From JBOGWY01 sp050694015 (GTDB lineage: Bacteria; Actinomycetota; CADDZG01; WHSQ01): 14,149 nucleotides of DNA. The notes beneath the pieces were generated by a model. The model was not told where the DNA came from and ran no database searches. It saw only the letters and a list, made by a program, of their open reading frames with translations. Positions 1 to 7,031 of this stretch are shown here, in pieces. Where the stretch lies: NCBI GenBank assembly GCA_050694015.1, contig JBOGWY010000327.1, positions 1 through 14,149 of the forward strand, given 5' to 3'. Both the position numbers and the translations under genes were made by a program. Positions within the stretch are counted from its first letter, which is position 1. Every line of letters starts with the position of its first letter.

Positions 1-1
1 G

Positions 2-268
2 ATCGCGCACAACGCCGGCCTCGAAGGCGGCGTGGTGATCGAGAAGGTTCGCGGCCTCGACGTCGGCACCGGCCTGAACGCGGCGACCGGTGAGTACGGC
101 GATCTCTATGCAGCCGGCGTCATCGACGCCGCCAAGGTCACCCGCTCGGGGCTCCAGAACGCCGCTTCGATCGCCGGTCTGTTCCTCACGACCGAGGCGA
201 TCGTGGCCGACAAGCCCGAGAAGGCCGGGGCCCCCGCGATGCCGGGCGGGGGAGACATGGACTTCTAG
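2..268 (+). CDS. groEL: Chaperonin GroEL (Hsp60), C-terminal fragment
   Basis: This is the last 88 codons of the ATP-dependent cytosolic folding chaperonin; the gene begins upstream of the window. The frame is open from base 2 and ends at TAG 266-268. Typical GroEL C-terminal segments are visible: GLNAATGEYGDL (nucleotide-binding equatorial domain), the AGVIDAAKVTRSGLQNAASI helix, and LFLTTEAIVADKP. The tail is AGAPAMPGGGDMDF, so the flexible end is short and lacks the repeated GGM motif of many GroELs, as is common in actinobacterial and related sequences. It belongs to the housekeeping side of the window and converges on the polysaccharide operon, with a terminator in between. The assignment is secure; whether this is a GroEL1 or GroEL2 paralogue cannot be told. 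Confidence 0.97.
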   Translation: MAHNAGLEGGVVIEKVRGLDVGTGLNAATGEYGDLYAAGVIDAAKVTRSGLQNAASIAGLFLTTEAIVADKPEKAGAPAMPGGGDMDF

Positions 269-328
269 CCCCACAACCGTTTTGTGAGCACATAGCCGCG
301 TTTTCACGGCTGTAGTTGCAGAACAGAA

Positions 329-352
329 GGCCCCCGGGATTTCCCGGGGGCC
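329..352. terminator. Strong hairpin terminator between convergent groEL and polysaccharide operon
   Basis: A perfect 10-bp inverted repeat, GGCCCCCGGG and CCCGGGGGCC, closes a 4-base loop ATTT. It sits 60 bases past the groEL stop and about 55 bases past the stop of the opposing oxidoreductase gene. No long T-run follows on the plus strand. On the minus strand the arm is followed by TTCTGTTCTG, which is modestly T-rich. It probably ends transcription from both sides. The rest of the 269-406 gap shows no gene. Confidence 0.8.
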
Positions 353-406
353 CTCACTATCTAGAAATTTCGGCTCTGAGAGCGATATCCGAAGAGACGG
401 TCGCCG

Positions 407-1543
407 TCATAGCCCTTTGGCCCGGCGGCTCAACAGTAGTGAACGGATCCCGTACAGAAGCAGCTGGGGCCGCGAGCGCAGCAGGCTCAGCAGGATCCTC
501 GATGCGTCGTCGCGGTCGTGCGAGGCCAACGAGCGGATCGCGGCCTCGTTCAGCTTGTCGATCACGAACACGTAGTCGTCCTGCGTGAAACGATGCATCG
601 CTCGCCGGATGTAGAGGTGCAGGTTCAGCTCGCGTCGTAACGTCTTCAGGTGACGCGTCGGTTTCCCAAGGATGCGCTCGGCCGCCGCGGCAGCGCCTCG
701 GAACCCCGTCACGATGCCACCGACCGTGCTCACCTTCACCTGACCGGCGGCATCGCCGACGAGATAAACCTCGCCCGCGCCGAGCCGCCGCCGCACCCGG
801 ACCCATCGTTCGTACGCGGGGATATGCGCGGCCTGGTACTCGAGGGGCACGAGACCCTTCTCGTACAGGAACGCGTCGAGGCGTTGGCGTGTTGCCGCGC
901 CGTCCACTCCGATCACGCCGAGAGCACCGCGCCGCTCCGACTCAGGGATCAGCCAGTAGAAGTACGGAGTGTCCTGCGGTCGGAACCAGACGCGCGACGT
1001 TCCCGGCTCGAGATCCGACGGAAGGTCGACGATCGCCTGCACGAGCGGAACGGTCGGAAGTCGCGGCCAGCCCGCCGCCCGCGCGACACGGCTCTGCGCT
1101 CCATCGGCCCCGATCACAGTAGGGACCGCGACCACGTCGGGAGCTTCCTCGCCGCGGTCGACCGTCAACTCAAGAGCGCTCCCGTTCGACGACAGACTCG
1201 TGATGCGAGCGCCTAGCTCGAGGCGCGCTCCGGCGTCCTGAGCGGTCTTCGCCAGTTCACGTATGAGCTCGGCTCGCTCGATGATCAGGTCGGGCCGCTG
1301 CAGCTCGACGGTGGCGATGCGGCCGTCCGCATACAGCTCGAAGCGGTGGATCTCGTTCACGATCGACGACTCACCCGCGCCCGCGAGGAGCTCGCGCATC
1401 CTGTCCGTGACGATCAATGTCCGCGCCGCCGGAGTGAGCTCGGTCGCTCTCTCGAGAACGGTTACGTCACGGCCCCCTTCGGCGAGTAACTGAGCGGTGA
1501 ACAGTCCGGCAGCCGAACCCCCCACCACCGCGACGTCGACCAT
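407..1543 (-). CDS. Geranylgeranyl-reductase-like FAD-dependent oxidoreductase
   Basis: A 378-residue flavoprotein of the GGR/PHBH-type fold. Residues 4-32 form the N-terminal Rossmann strand-turn-helix with GGSAAG (8-13), where the second glycine of GxGxxG is serine, ending in an ER pair (31-32). IGADGAQS (144-151) is the DG motif, and GDAAGQVKVSTVGGI (263-277) is the GD motif in the form typical of geranylgeranyl reductases. PYFYWLIP (193-200) resembles the aromatic substrate motif of that family. The C-terminus (about 300-378) is basic and may contact membrane lipid. Known relatives reduce C=C bonds in prenyl chains (archaeal lipids and dolichol, chlorophyll, mycobacterial menaquinone MenJ). 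The start at ATG 1543 lies 2 bases after the carbamoyltransferase stop, and the protein begins normally for the fold there; an upstream extension would lie inside the neighbour. The substrate is unknown; a lipid carrier or quinone is inference. Halogenase or monooxygenase activity is less likely. Confidence 0.85.
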   Translation of the reverse strand: MVDVAVVGGSAAGLFTAQLLAEGGRDVTVLERATELTPAARTLIVTDRMRELLAGAGESSIVNEIHRFELYADGRIATVELQRPDLIIERAELIRELAKTAQDAGARLELGARITSLSSNGSALELTVDRGEEAPDVVAVPTVIGADGAQSRVARAAGWPRLPTVPLVQAIVDLPSDLEPGTSRVWFRPQDTPYFYWLIPESERRGALGVIGVDGAATRQRLDAFLYEKGLVPLEYQAAHIPAYERWVRVRRRLGAGEVYLVGDAAGQVKVSTVGGIVTGFRGAAAAAERILGKPTRHLKTLRRELNLHLYIRRAMHRFTQDDYVFVIDKLNEAAIRSLASHDRDDASRILLSLLRSRPQLLLYGIRSLLLSRRAKGL

Positions 1544-1545
1544 GC

Positions 1546-3288
1546 CTAGTCCGCCGTGCCTTCCTTGGTGACGAGGAACGGCCCCACGGCGAGCACATCC
1601 ATCTTCGTGCGCACGTAACAGTCGACCGCTTCCTCGGGCGTACAGACGATGGGCTCGTTCTCGTTGAAGCTCGTGTTGAGGATCACCGGCGTTCCCGTCC
1701 GTTTCCGGAATGCTTCGATCAGATCGTAGTAAAGCGGATTCTCGCTCCTCTCGACGGTCTGCAGGCGCCCGGTGTCGTCGACGTGATTCACGGCCACGAG
1801 CTCCTTGCGGTGCGGTTCGCGGATCTTGTAGGCGTGCAGCATGAACGGCGAGGGATGGTCCTCCTCGAAGTATTCGGATGTGTGCTCCGCCAGGATTGCC
1901 GGGGCGAACGGTCGGAACCATTCGCGGTGTTTGACCCGGGCGTTAAGGATGTCCTTCATGTCGTCGCGGCCCGGGTGCGCCAGGATCGAGCGGTTGCCAA
2001 GCGCGCGCGGGCCCCACTCCATCCGTCCCTGGAACCACCCGACCACCCGGGCTTCGGACAGGTGATCCGCTACCCGGTCTATGAGGACCTGACGCTCGAG
2101 GCGTTCGTAGGAGAGGTCGTAGCTCTCCAGCGCCTTGCGCATCCTCTCTTCGGAGAACTCCGGGCCGAGATACGCGTTCTTCAGCTCGTGCGTGCGGGGT
2201 TGCCTGAGGACCGAGTGGTAGCAGTAGAGCGCCGCGCCGACCGACAAGCCTTCGTCGCCGGCCGCAGGGTGGATCCACGTCTTCTCGAACGCGGTTTCGG
2301 AGAAGATCTTGCCGTTCAAGACACTATTCAGAGCGCACCCGCCGGCCATCGCAAGGTTCGGATCCGGGACCGCGTCGTGCAGGGCTCTGAGACGGTCGAG
2401 ACCGATCTCCTCGAAGCGGCGCTGAAGCGCGAAGGCCATGTCCATATCGCGCTTGGTGATCTCGGAATTCCGCACACGCGGCTCGCCGAAGAGCCCGATC
2501 ATCTTGTCGCTGAATAGCCTCGGCTGGCTGACTCGACCTTCCTCGTCGATCTTGATCCCGGGATTGCTGCCGAGCGGCTCGAAGTAGCTGAGATCGAGCT
2601 CGTACCCGTTCTTCGAGTCCCGGATGACCGGCGCGATCTGTTCGTACATCGAGTCATCGCCGAGTGCAGCGAGGCCCATCACTTTGCCCTCGTCGCCGTA
2701 CTTGTTGTACCCGATGAACTCCGACACCATCGAGTAGAAGACGCCGACCGAATGTGGGATGAAGATCCGGTCGAGCACCTCGATGTCGAGACCCTGGCAC
2801 CGCGCCGCCATCGTCGTGACCCAGTCGCCCGATCCGTCGAAGCTGAACCCGGCCGCGCTCTCCCACGGGGAGCAGAAGTACGCGCTGGCGATGTGCGCAA
2901 CGTGGTGCTCGACGTTGTGCTGCTGGAAGGTCAGCTTCGCGGGATCGACATCGAGCCCCTCCGCAAGCATCTCCGGCAAACTGGCGACCCGCTTGGTCCC
3001 TTGCAGGCGCATGCGCGTCAGGTTCACCAGCGTCTTCGGATTGCGCGCTCCGTAGACGAGCTTCTTCGACAGATTCGCACTCGGGTCGCGGCCGATCGCG
3101 ACGTGATCGATGTCCGAGAGCGACACACCCGCGTGATCGAGGCACGCGCGCACGGCGAGCGTCGGGAACCCACCGAAGTGCTTGATGCGATTGAGCCGTT
3201 CCTCCGCCACGGCGAACAGCACCTCGCCGTCCTGCACGAGCGCGGCGGACGCGTCGCTGTGGAACATGTTCACGCCCAGGATCAGCAT
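1546..3288 (-). CDS. NodU/CmcH-family O-carbamoyltransferase
   Basis: A full-length 580-residue carbamoyltransferase. The family transfers a carbamoyl group from carbamoyl phosphate, through a carbamoyl-adenylate, to a hydroxyl, usually of a sugar. The N-terminal Kae1-like domain starts at MLILGVN and carries HHVAHIASAYF (128-138), where H128 and H132 match the metal-binding H-x3-H, then FSFDGSGDW (148-156), DEGKVMGLAALG (199-210) and MAGGCALN (314-321). The C-terminal domain carries GWFQGRMEWGPRALGNRSI (417-435), WFRPFAPAIL (457-466) and TPVILNTSFN (533-542). All expected motifs are present, so it should be active. ATG 3288 shares one base with the preceding stop (TGATG) and has GGGAGAAGAAG upstream, which decides the start over a longer in-frame reading from 3315. 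In this locus it probably carbamoylates a sugar of the repeat unit; the acceptor is not visible. Confidence 0.95.
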   Translation of the reverse strand: MLILGVNMFHSDASAALVQDGEVLFAVAEERLNRIKHFGGFPTLAVRACLDHAGVSLSDIDHVAIGRDPSANLSKKLVYGARNPKTLVNLTRMRLQGTKRVASLPEMLAEGLDVDPAKLTFQQHNVEHHVAHIASAYFCSPWESAAGFSFDGSGDWVTTMAARCQGLDIEVLDRIFIPHSVGVFYSMVSEFIGYNKYGDEGKVMGLAALGDDSMYEQIAPVIRDSKNGYELDLSYFEPLGSNPGIKIDEEGRVSQPRLFSDKMIGLFGEPRVRNSEITKRDMDMAFALQRRFEEIGLDRLRALHDAVPDPNLAMAGGCALNSVLNGKIFSETAFEKTWIHPAAGDEGLSVGAALYCYHSVLRQPRTHELKNAYLGPEFSEERMRKALESYDLSYERLERQVLIDRVADHLSEARVVGWFQGRMEWGPRALGNRSILAHPGRDDMKDILNARVKHREWFRPFAPAILAEHTSEYFEEDHPSPFMLHAYKIREPHRKELVAVNHVDDTGRLQTVERSENPLYYDLIEAFRKRTGTPVILNTSFNENEPIVCTPEEAVDCYVRTKMDVLAVGPFLVTKEGTAD

Positions 3289-3935
3289 CAGAGCTTCTTC
3301 TCCCGCGACTCCCACTGCCCCCGGATGCTGATCCAGAACGAGAGAACGATGAGTTTCAGGTCCAGCGCGAACGATTGCTTCTCGACGTACCTGAGATCGG
3401 TTTTGAACTTCTCCTGCGGGGCCGAATCCTTGGGCAGGTAGATCGTCGAAAGGCCCGTCAGCCCGGGCCTCACCGCCAGACGCTCGGTGAAACCTGGGAT
3501 GTCCTCGTACTCGACACGCTCACCGTCGATCACGACGGACTCGCCCACAGCGAGAGCGCGAGGCCCCACGAAGCTCATGTCGCCCTTCAGGATGTTGACG
3601 AACTGCGGAAGCTCATCGATCCCCATCCCCCGCAACACTTTCCCCACGCGCGTCACCCTTCGGTCGTTCACAAGCGCCTGTTCGATGGGTGCGTCCGCCG
3701 GTGTCACCTTCATGGTCCTGAACTTGTAGACCCGGAAGATCCGGCCCCCACGACCCCACCGCATCTGCTTGAAGAGCACCGGTCCGCGGTCCCCGAGCTT
3801 GATGGCGACCGCAGCGACGAACCATATCGGGGAGGAGAGCAGCATGCCCAGTAGCGCCAGGACCACGTCCAGCGGACGCTTCAAGATGGGCTCGCGTTTA
3901 ACCGCAGAGTTCACTGTTGCTTTGCCGTTGGTCAA
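3288..3935 (-). CDS. Initiating phosphoglycosyl transferase (bacterial sugar transferase, small monotopic type)
   Basis: A 215-residue monotopic phosphoglycosyl transferase. The family moves a sugar phosphate from a UDP-sugar to polyprenyl phosphate at the inner membrane face, the first committed step of a repeat unit. KRPLDVVLALLGMLLSSPIW (19-38) is the basic anchor plus the re-entrant membrane helix with its central SSP break. KFRTM (71-75), the catalytic Asp-Glu pair in IDELPQ (106-111), FVNILKGDMSFVGPRA (112-127) and RPGLTG (156-161) follow. The size fits the minimal catalytic form without the extra N-terminal helices of WbaP or WcaJ. The longest start is TTG 3935, overlapping the upstream stop as TTGA; GTG 3914 would give a protein starting MNSAVKREPIL and is a real alternative, since neither site has a clear SD. 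The sugar (for example glucose, galactose or an amino sugar) cannot be read. Confidence 0.93.
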   Translation of the reverse strand: MTNGKATVNSAVKREPILKRPLDVVLALLGMLLSSPIWFVAAVAIKLGDRGPVLFKQMRWGRGGRIFRVYKFRTMKVTPADAPIEQALVNDRRVTRVGKVLRGMGIDELPQFVNILKGDMSFVGPRALAVGESVVIDGERVEYEDIPGFTERLAVRPGLTGLSTIYLPKDSAPQEKFKTDLRYVEKQSFALDLKLIVLSFWISIRGQWESREKKL

Positions 3936-4876
3936 TGCGCGGAGGCTTCTGGCCCTGCCTGGGATCCCTCGACATCGACGTCCCGTTCACCGGAGTCCGG
4001 CTCTGCTGGGGACGCGCGTAGACCTTGGTCGCGCTGCTCCTCGATCCGTGCATCGAGCAGGATCCGATACACCAGTGCCTGGGTGAAGTGGTAGAGGAAC
4101 CCCTGTCGTCCGTCAAGGAATCCCCCGCGCAACACGTACCGGTAGAGGAAGTAGAAGACCGATCGCCAGTACAACGGGAGGCGCGACCAGATCCCCTCGA
4201 GCCAGAGCACCCTCTGGTTGTGATGGCCGAACGGGGTGGCCTTCACCGGGCCGCCGGCGCCTCCACGCCGGTGACGGATCTCCTCCATCGCTTGACGTTC
4301 GGCGGAAGAGAGCTGCTTATCGATCCAGAACGCCATCACATCGTCGTTGGCATTGATCTCGATCAGTTCCTGTTCGAGACGGCCGGTGCGTCCGTGCACG
4401 TAGAAGTGGTGATCCTGGATCTCGGACTCGTCGAGGAAGACCGCGTCGCGTCGAAACAACACGACACGGTAGTTGGGGTAGACGCCACCGTGTCTGATGA
4501 AGCGACCTCGGAAGATGAACCGCTTGCGGACGTAATAGCCCGCCGCGTCTCCTCCACCGATGGCGATCGCTGTTATCGCGTCTCGTAACTCAGGAGTAAC
4601 GGCGAAATCGGCATCGATCGCGAGCATCCACTCGTGACCGAAAGGCAGGTTGTCCAACGCCCATTGCCACTGCGCCACGTGATTCTCGAAGGAGTGCTCG
4701 AAGACGCGCGCGCCGTATCGCTCTGCGATCGCAACCGTCTGATCGGTGCTCCCGCTGTCCACGACGAACACCTCCGCCGCCCAGGGAGCTGTGCTCTCGA
4801 GGCAGCGCGCGAGGTTAGCCTCCTCGTTGAACGTGAGGATCACCACGCTGAGGGGTGCCGGTTCGTCCACACTCAT
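3932..4876 (-). CDS. GT2 glycosyltransferase, WaaE/KdtX-like
   Basis: A 314-residue inverting GT-A glycosyltransferase, probably on the cytosolic membrane face. Residues 9-110 hold the nucleotide-sugar fold: LSVVILTFNEEANL near the N-terminus, VVDSGSTD (38-45) and the metal-binding DAD in AIDADF (87-91). The EHSFENHVAQW segment and the GFLYHFTQALVYR stretch (259-271) resemble the beta-1,4-glucosyltransferase WaaE/KdtX group. FYFLYRYVLRGG (241-252) is hydrophobic and may associate with membrane. Residues 284-314 are a polar, acidic tail without recognisable fold. ATG 4876 gives the normal N-terminus; AGGG lies 9 bases upstream. A much stronger GGAGG overlaps the upstream stop but has no canonical in-frame start behind it (see the separate site). 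The gene end overlaps the next start. Donor and linkage are unknown. Confidence 0.9.
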   Translation of the reverse strand: MSVDEPAPLSVVILTFNEEANLARCLESTAPWAAEVFVVDSGSTDQTVAIAERYGARVFEHSFENHVAQWQWALDNLPFGHEWMLAIDADFAVTPELRDAITAIAIGGGDAAGYYVRKRFIFRGRFIRHGGVYPNYRVVLFRRDAVFLDESEIQDHHFYVHGRTGRLEQELIEINANDDVMAFWIDKQLSSAERQAMEEIRHRRGGAGGPVKATPFGHHNQRVLWLEGIWSRLPLYWRSVFYFLYRYVLRGGFLDGRQGFLYHFTQALVYRILLDARIEEQRDQGLRASPAEPDSGERDVDVEGSQAGPEASAH

Positions 4877-4916
4877 TTCGAGAAACCCTACGTTGCTCGG
4901 GCGGCGGACCCAAGTT

Positions 4917-4921
4917 CCTCC
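4917..4921 (-). promoter_or_regulatory. Strong Shine-Dalgarno GGAGG without a matching canonical start
   Basis: On the minus strand TAGGAGGAACTTGGGTC holds the stop of the upstream GT4 gene (4923-4921) merged with GGAGG. The next in-frame triplet for the GT2 gene at proper distance is GTC (4909-4907, 7 bases), not a standard start. TTG 4913 is only 3 bases away and opens a different, 32-codon frame that stops at 4815. It may recruit ribosomes that reach ATG 4876, or mark a missed start or a sequence error. Confidence 0.5.
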
Positions 4922-5931
4922 TAGGTGGCGAGCAGCAACTCCGCGTAGTCCTCCGCCGCTCGGTCCCAGTCGAAGGCAAGTGCTCGCATCTGGCCAGCAT
5001 CGTTTTCGCGGCGCCCAGAGTTGTGGATGCGACGGAGTGCATCGACCCACTCGCCCGGATCCTTCGGGTCCGCGTACAGGGCGCCGTCCTTACAGACTTC
5101 TCGCGCCCAGGAACGGTCGCTTGCCACCACAGGCATCCCCATCGTCATCGCCTCCAATGGCGGATGACCGAAGGACTCGACCAACGAAGGGAACACGACG
5201 ACGTCGTGCTCGGCGTACAGATGTGGCAGTTCGTCGCGTGGCCTGACGCCGATGAACGATACGGAATCCATCACATCCGCGAACGCCGTCGCGAGATGAC
5301 TCCCGTCGATCACCTCGCTGCCCGTCGCGGTGATCGTCAGGTGTAGCGCAGGACCTCCCCCAGTCCGGTTCGCCTCCAGCACGCGCGCCATAAAGGGGAT
5401 GTTCTTCGTCCACGAGGCTATGCCGGGTAGGAAGAGTCTCATCGGAACCTGCAACGGTCGCTGGTCCGGAGCCTGCCACGCAGGACGTCCGTGACTGACG
5501 ACGTGCACGGGAGAATCCGGCAGGAATCGCAGGCGACGTCGCACCATCTCGATCGGGTCAACCATCGAGTGGCTCGGCACGACGATCGCGTCCGCGACCA
5601 TCATGGCGTGAAGAGCGAGCACGCGCCGGACGTGATACCGAAGCGAGAACCGAGGCAGATCTTCGTCAACGGGCAATAACAGCCGGTCTTGCTGGATCAC
5701 GACCTTCCGAGCGCGGCCAAACGTCGCACGATTCCCCGTGTGGAAAATCACGCGGGCAGCGCCGTAAAGCCTGCGGCGACGTAGTCGTTCCGCCGCGTTT
5801 GCCGGGGGCCCTACGACTACCTCCACGCGTTCCCCACGGGCCTCGAGGATCTTCCGCACGCGCGGCAGAAGCTCCATCACGAAGTAGAGCGCTGCCCCTT
5901 CGCGCGAGCTTCGCGCCTCGAGAACGATCAT
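4921..5931 (-). CDS. GT4-family glycosyltransferase
   Basis: A 336-residue retaining GT-B glycosyltransferase. The N-terminal acceptor domain is short (about 1-160), with IVLEARSSREGAALY at the start, FHTGNRATFG (63-72) and VVPSHSM (117-123). The C-terminal donor domain begins near LFLPGIASWTKN (167-177) and carries the E-x7-E motif ESFGHPPLE (252-260), followed by AMTMGMPVVASD (261-272), which bind and orient the nucleotide sugar. At 336 residues it is slightly below the usual 350-400 for GT4. ATG 5931 overlaps the preceding TGA as ATGA, so translational coupling is likely; this decides the start over an in-frame extension to 5991 that would run inside the upstream gene. Role: one step in repeat-unit assembly. 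Sugar and linkage cannot be predicted. Confidence 0.9.
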   Translation of the reverse strand: MIVLEARSSREGAALYFVMELLPRVRKILEARGERVEVVVGPPANAAERLRRRRLYGAARVIFHTGNRATFGRARKVVIQQDRLLLPVDEDLPRFSLRYHVRRVLALHAMMVADAIVVPSHSMVDPIEMVRRRLRFLPDSPVHVVSHGRPAWQAPDQRPLQVPMRLFLPGIASWTKNIPFMARVLEANRTGGGPALHLTITATGSEVIDGSHLATAFADVMDSVSFIGVRPRDELPHLYAEHDVVVFPSLVESFGHPPLEAMTMGMPVVASDRSWAREVCKDGALYADPKDPGEWVDALRRIHNSGRRENDAGQMRALAFDWDRAAEDYAELLLAT

Positions 5932-7031
5932 GCTCTGAAGATGGAGTTGTCGTCCAGAAACGTTGTCGCCGACATATTCTGCTCGACCCATGCCCTCCCT
6001 CGCGCCCCGAGTTCAGCGCGAAGGTCGTCATCGCGTAACACTCGTTCGACCGCACCGGCGACGCCATCCTCTTCGACGACGTACCCCCCGCCGGACTCGG
6101 CGAGCCAGCTATCCGGGCCACCGCACCGAGTCGCGACTACGGGAGTACCGCTGGCGAGCGCCTCGAACACCACGATGCCGAGACCTTCCTGGCGCGAGGT
6201 GAGCACGAATACCTCAGCCCGCCGGAACAACTGAGTGACGTCTTCGACCTGACCACGCCATCTGATGCTGTCGGCGAACGATCCGAAGCGTTGCGGCAGA
6301 TCCGTCTCGGGTGAGACGACGTCCAATCCCCGTTCCGACATCAAGGGGGACAAAGCCAGAGCTTTCAGCGTTGCTTCGAAGTTCTTTCGTGGGTCAAGAA
6401 CGCGGCCGACGAAAAGTGCTCCACGACGCTCGTCGTCCGCCGGTTTGAAGAGATCGGTGTCGATCGGAACCGCCTGAACCTCGATCCGGCTCGCAGGCAC
6501 CCCGGCCTTAACCAGAAGGTCTGCTGTGTGGGGACTCTGCGGCATCAACCGCGCGGCCCGCTGGAAAACGCGACGCTCGATCCCCTCCAGAGCCGGCAGG
6601 GTCGCGGTGTGCAGCATCTTCCGGAAGAGGTCGCGGTGTCGGATCGCGCTCCGTCGCTCGTCCCCTATGGTCGTGCCGAACCACGCCAGCAGTCGGCTGT
6701 CATCAGGAGCCAGCAGACCCTGGAGCGCGACACCTCCGATCGCGTGAGCTTCGGTGACCTCCGGTATCGAACGCGCGACGAGTCTCCGGGCGCCCCAGAA
6801 CTGCGGCGCGTGTAGGCGCGGGAGCAGTCTGGGCACCGCGCCCCGGCCGGGTTGCCACGTGCGCGCGTGGCGCATGTAATCGCCGAAGGAGGCCGTGTCG
6901 TCGATGTAGATCGACAGCGCCTCGCCCGGACGGTTGCGCTCCATCCACCGCTCGTACCAAGCGGACGCCGTGCGAGCGCCCCCCTGTCCACGCGGGTTCT
7001 GGATCAGGGAGATCGTTCGTTCGCCGGTCAC
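5928..7031 (-). CDS. GT4-family glycosyltransferase
   Basis: A 367-residue GT-B glycosyltransferase. The N-terminal half diverges from common families, with a tryptophan- and arginine-rich region at 25-85, then AWFGTTIGDERR (116-127) and MPQSPHTADLLVKAG (163-177), the usual hinge-side serine segment. The donor domain starts at ALFVGRVLDPRKNFE (205-219), where the GRV...KN pattern marks the phosphate-binding loop. It continues through RAEVFVLTSRQEGLG to the E-x7-E motif EGLGIVVFE (282-290) and ALASGTPVVATRCGG (291-305). The start is GTG 7031, overlapping the upstream stop as GTGA with no clear SD, which fits coupling. It overlaps the next gene by four bases. It probably adds one sugar to the lipid-linked repeat unit in the cytosol. 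Specificity is unknown. Confidence 0.9.
   Translation of the reverse strand: MTGERTISLIQNPRGQGGARTASAWYERWMERNRPGEALSIYIDDTASFGDYMRHARTWQPGRGAVPRLLPRLHAPQFWGARRLVARSIPEVTEAHAIGGVALQGLLAPDDSRLLAWFGTTIGDERRSAIRHRDLFRKMLHTATLPALEGIERRVFQRAARLMPQSPHTADLLVKAGVPASRIEVQAVPIDTDLFKPADDERRGALFVGRVLDPRKNFEATLKALALSPLMSERGLDVVSPETDLPQRFGSFADSIRWRGQVEDVTQLFRRAEVFVLTSRQEGLGIVVFEALASGTPVVATRCGGPDSWLAESGGGYVVEEDGVAGAVERVLRDDDLRAELGARGRAWVEQNMSATTFLDDNSIFRA

Noticed and set aside
1544..1921. In-frame upstream extension of the FAD oxidoreductase to a start at 1921
   Set aside because: It lies entirely inside the carbamoyltransferase gene in another frame, has no family features, and the Rossmann strand begins at ATG 1543.
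1783..2517. Long plus-strand open frame opposite the carbamoyltransferase
   Set aside because: A shadow of GC-rich coding sequence: no recognisable domain, and the opposite strand encodes a complete, motif-rich enzyme.
2752..3441. Plus-strand open frame spanning the carbamoyltransferase/phosphoglycosyl transferase junction
   Set aside because: It covers two well-supported minus-strand genes and shows arginine-rich, motif-free sequence.
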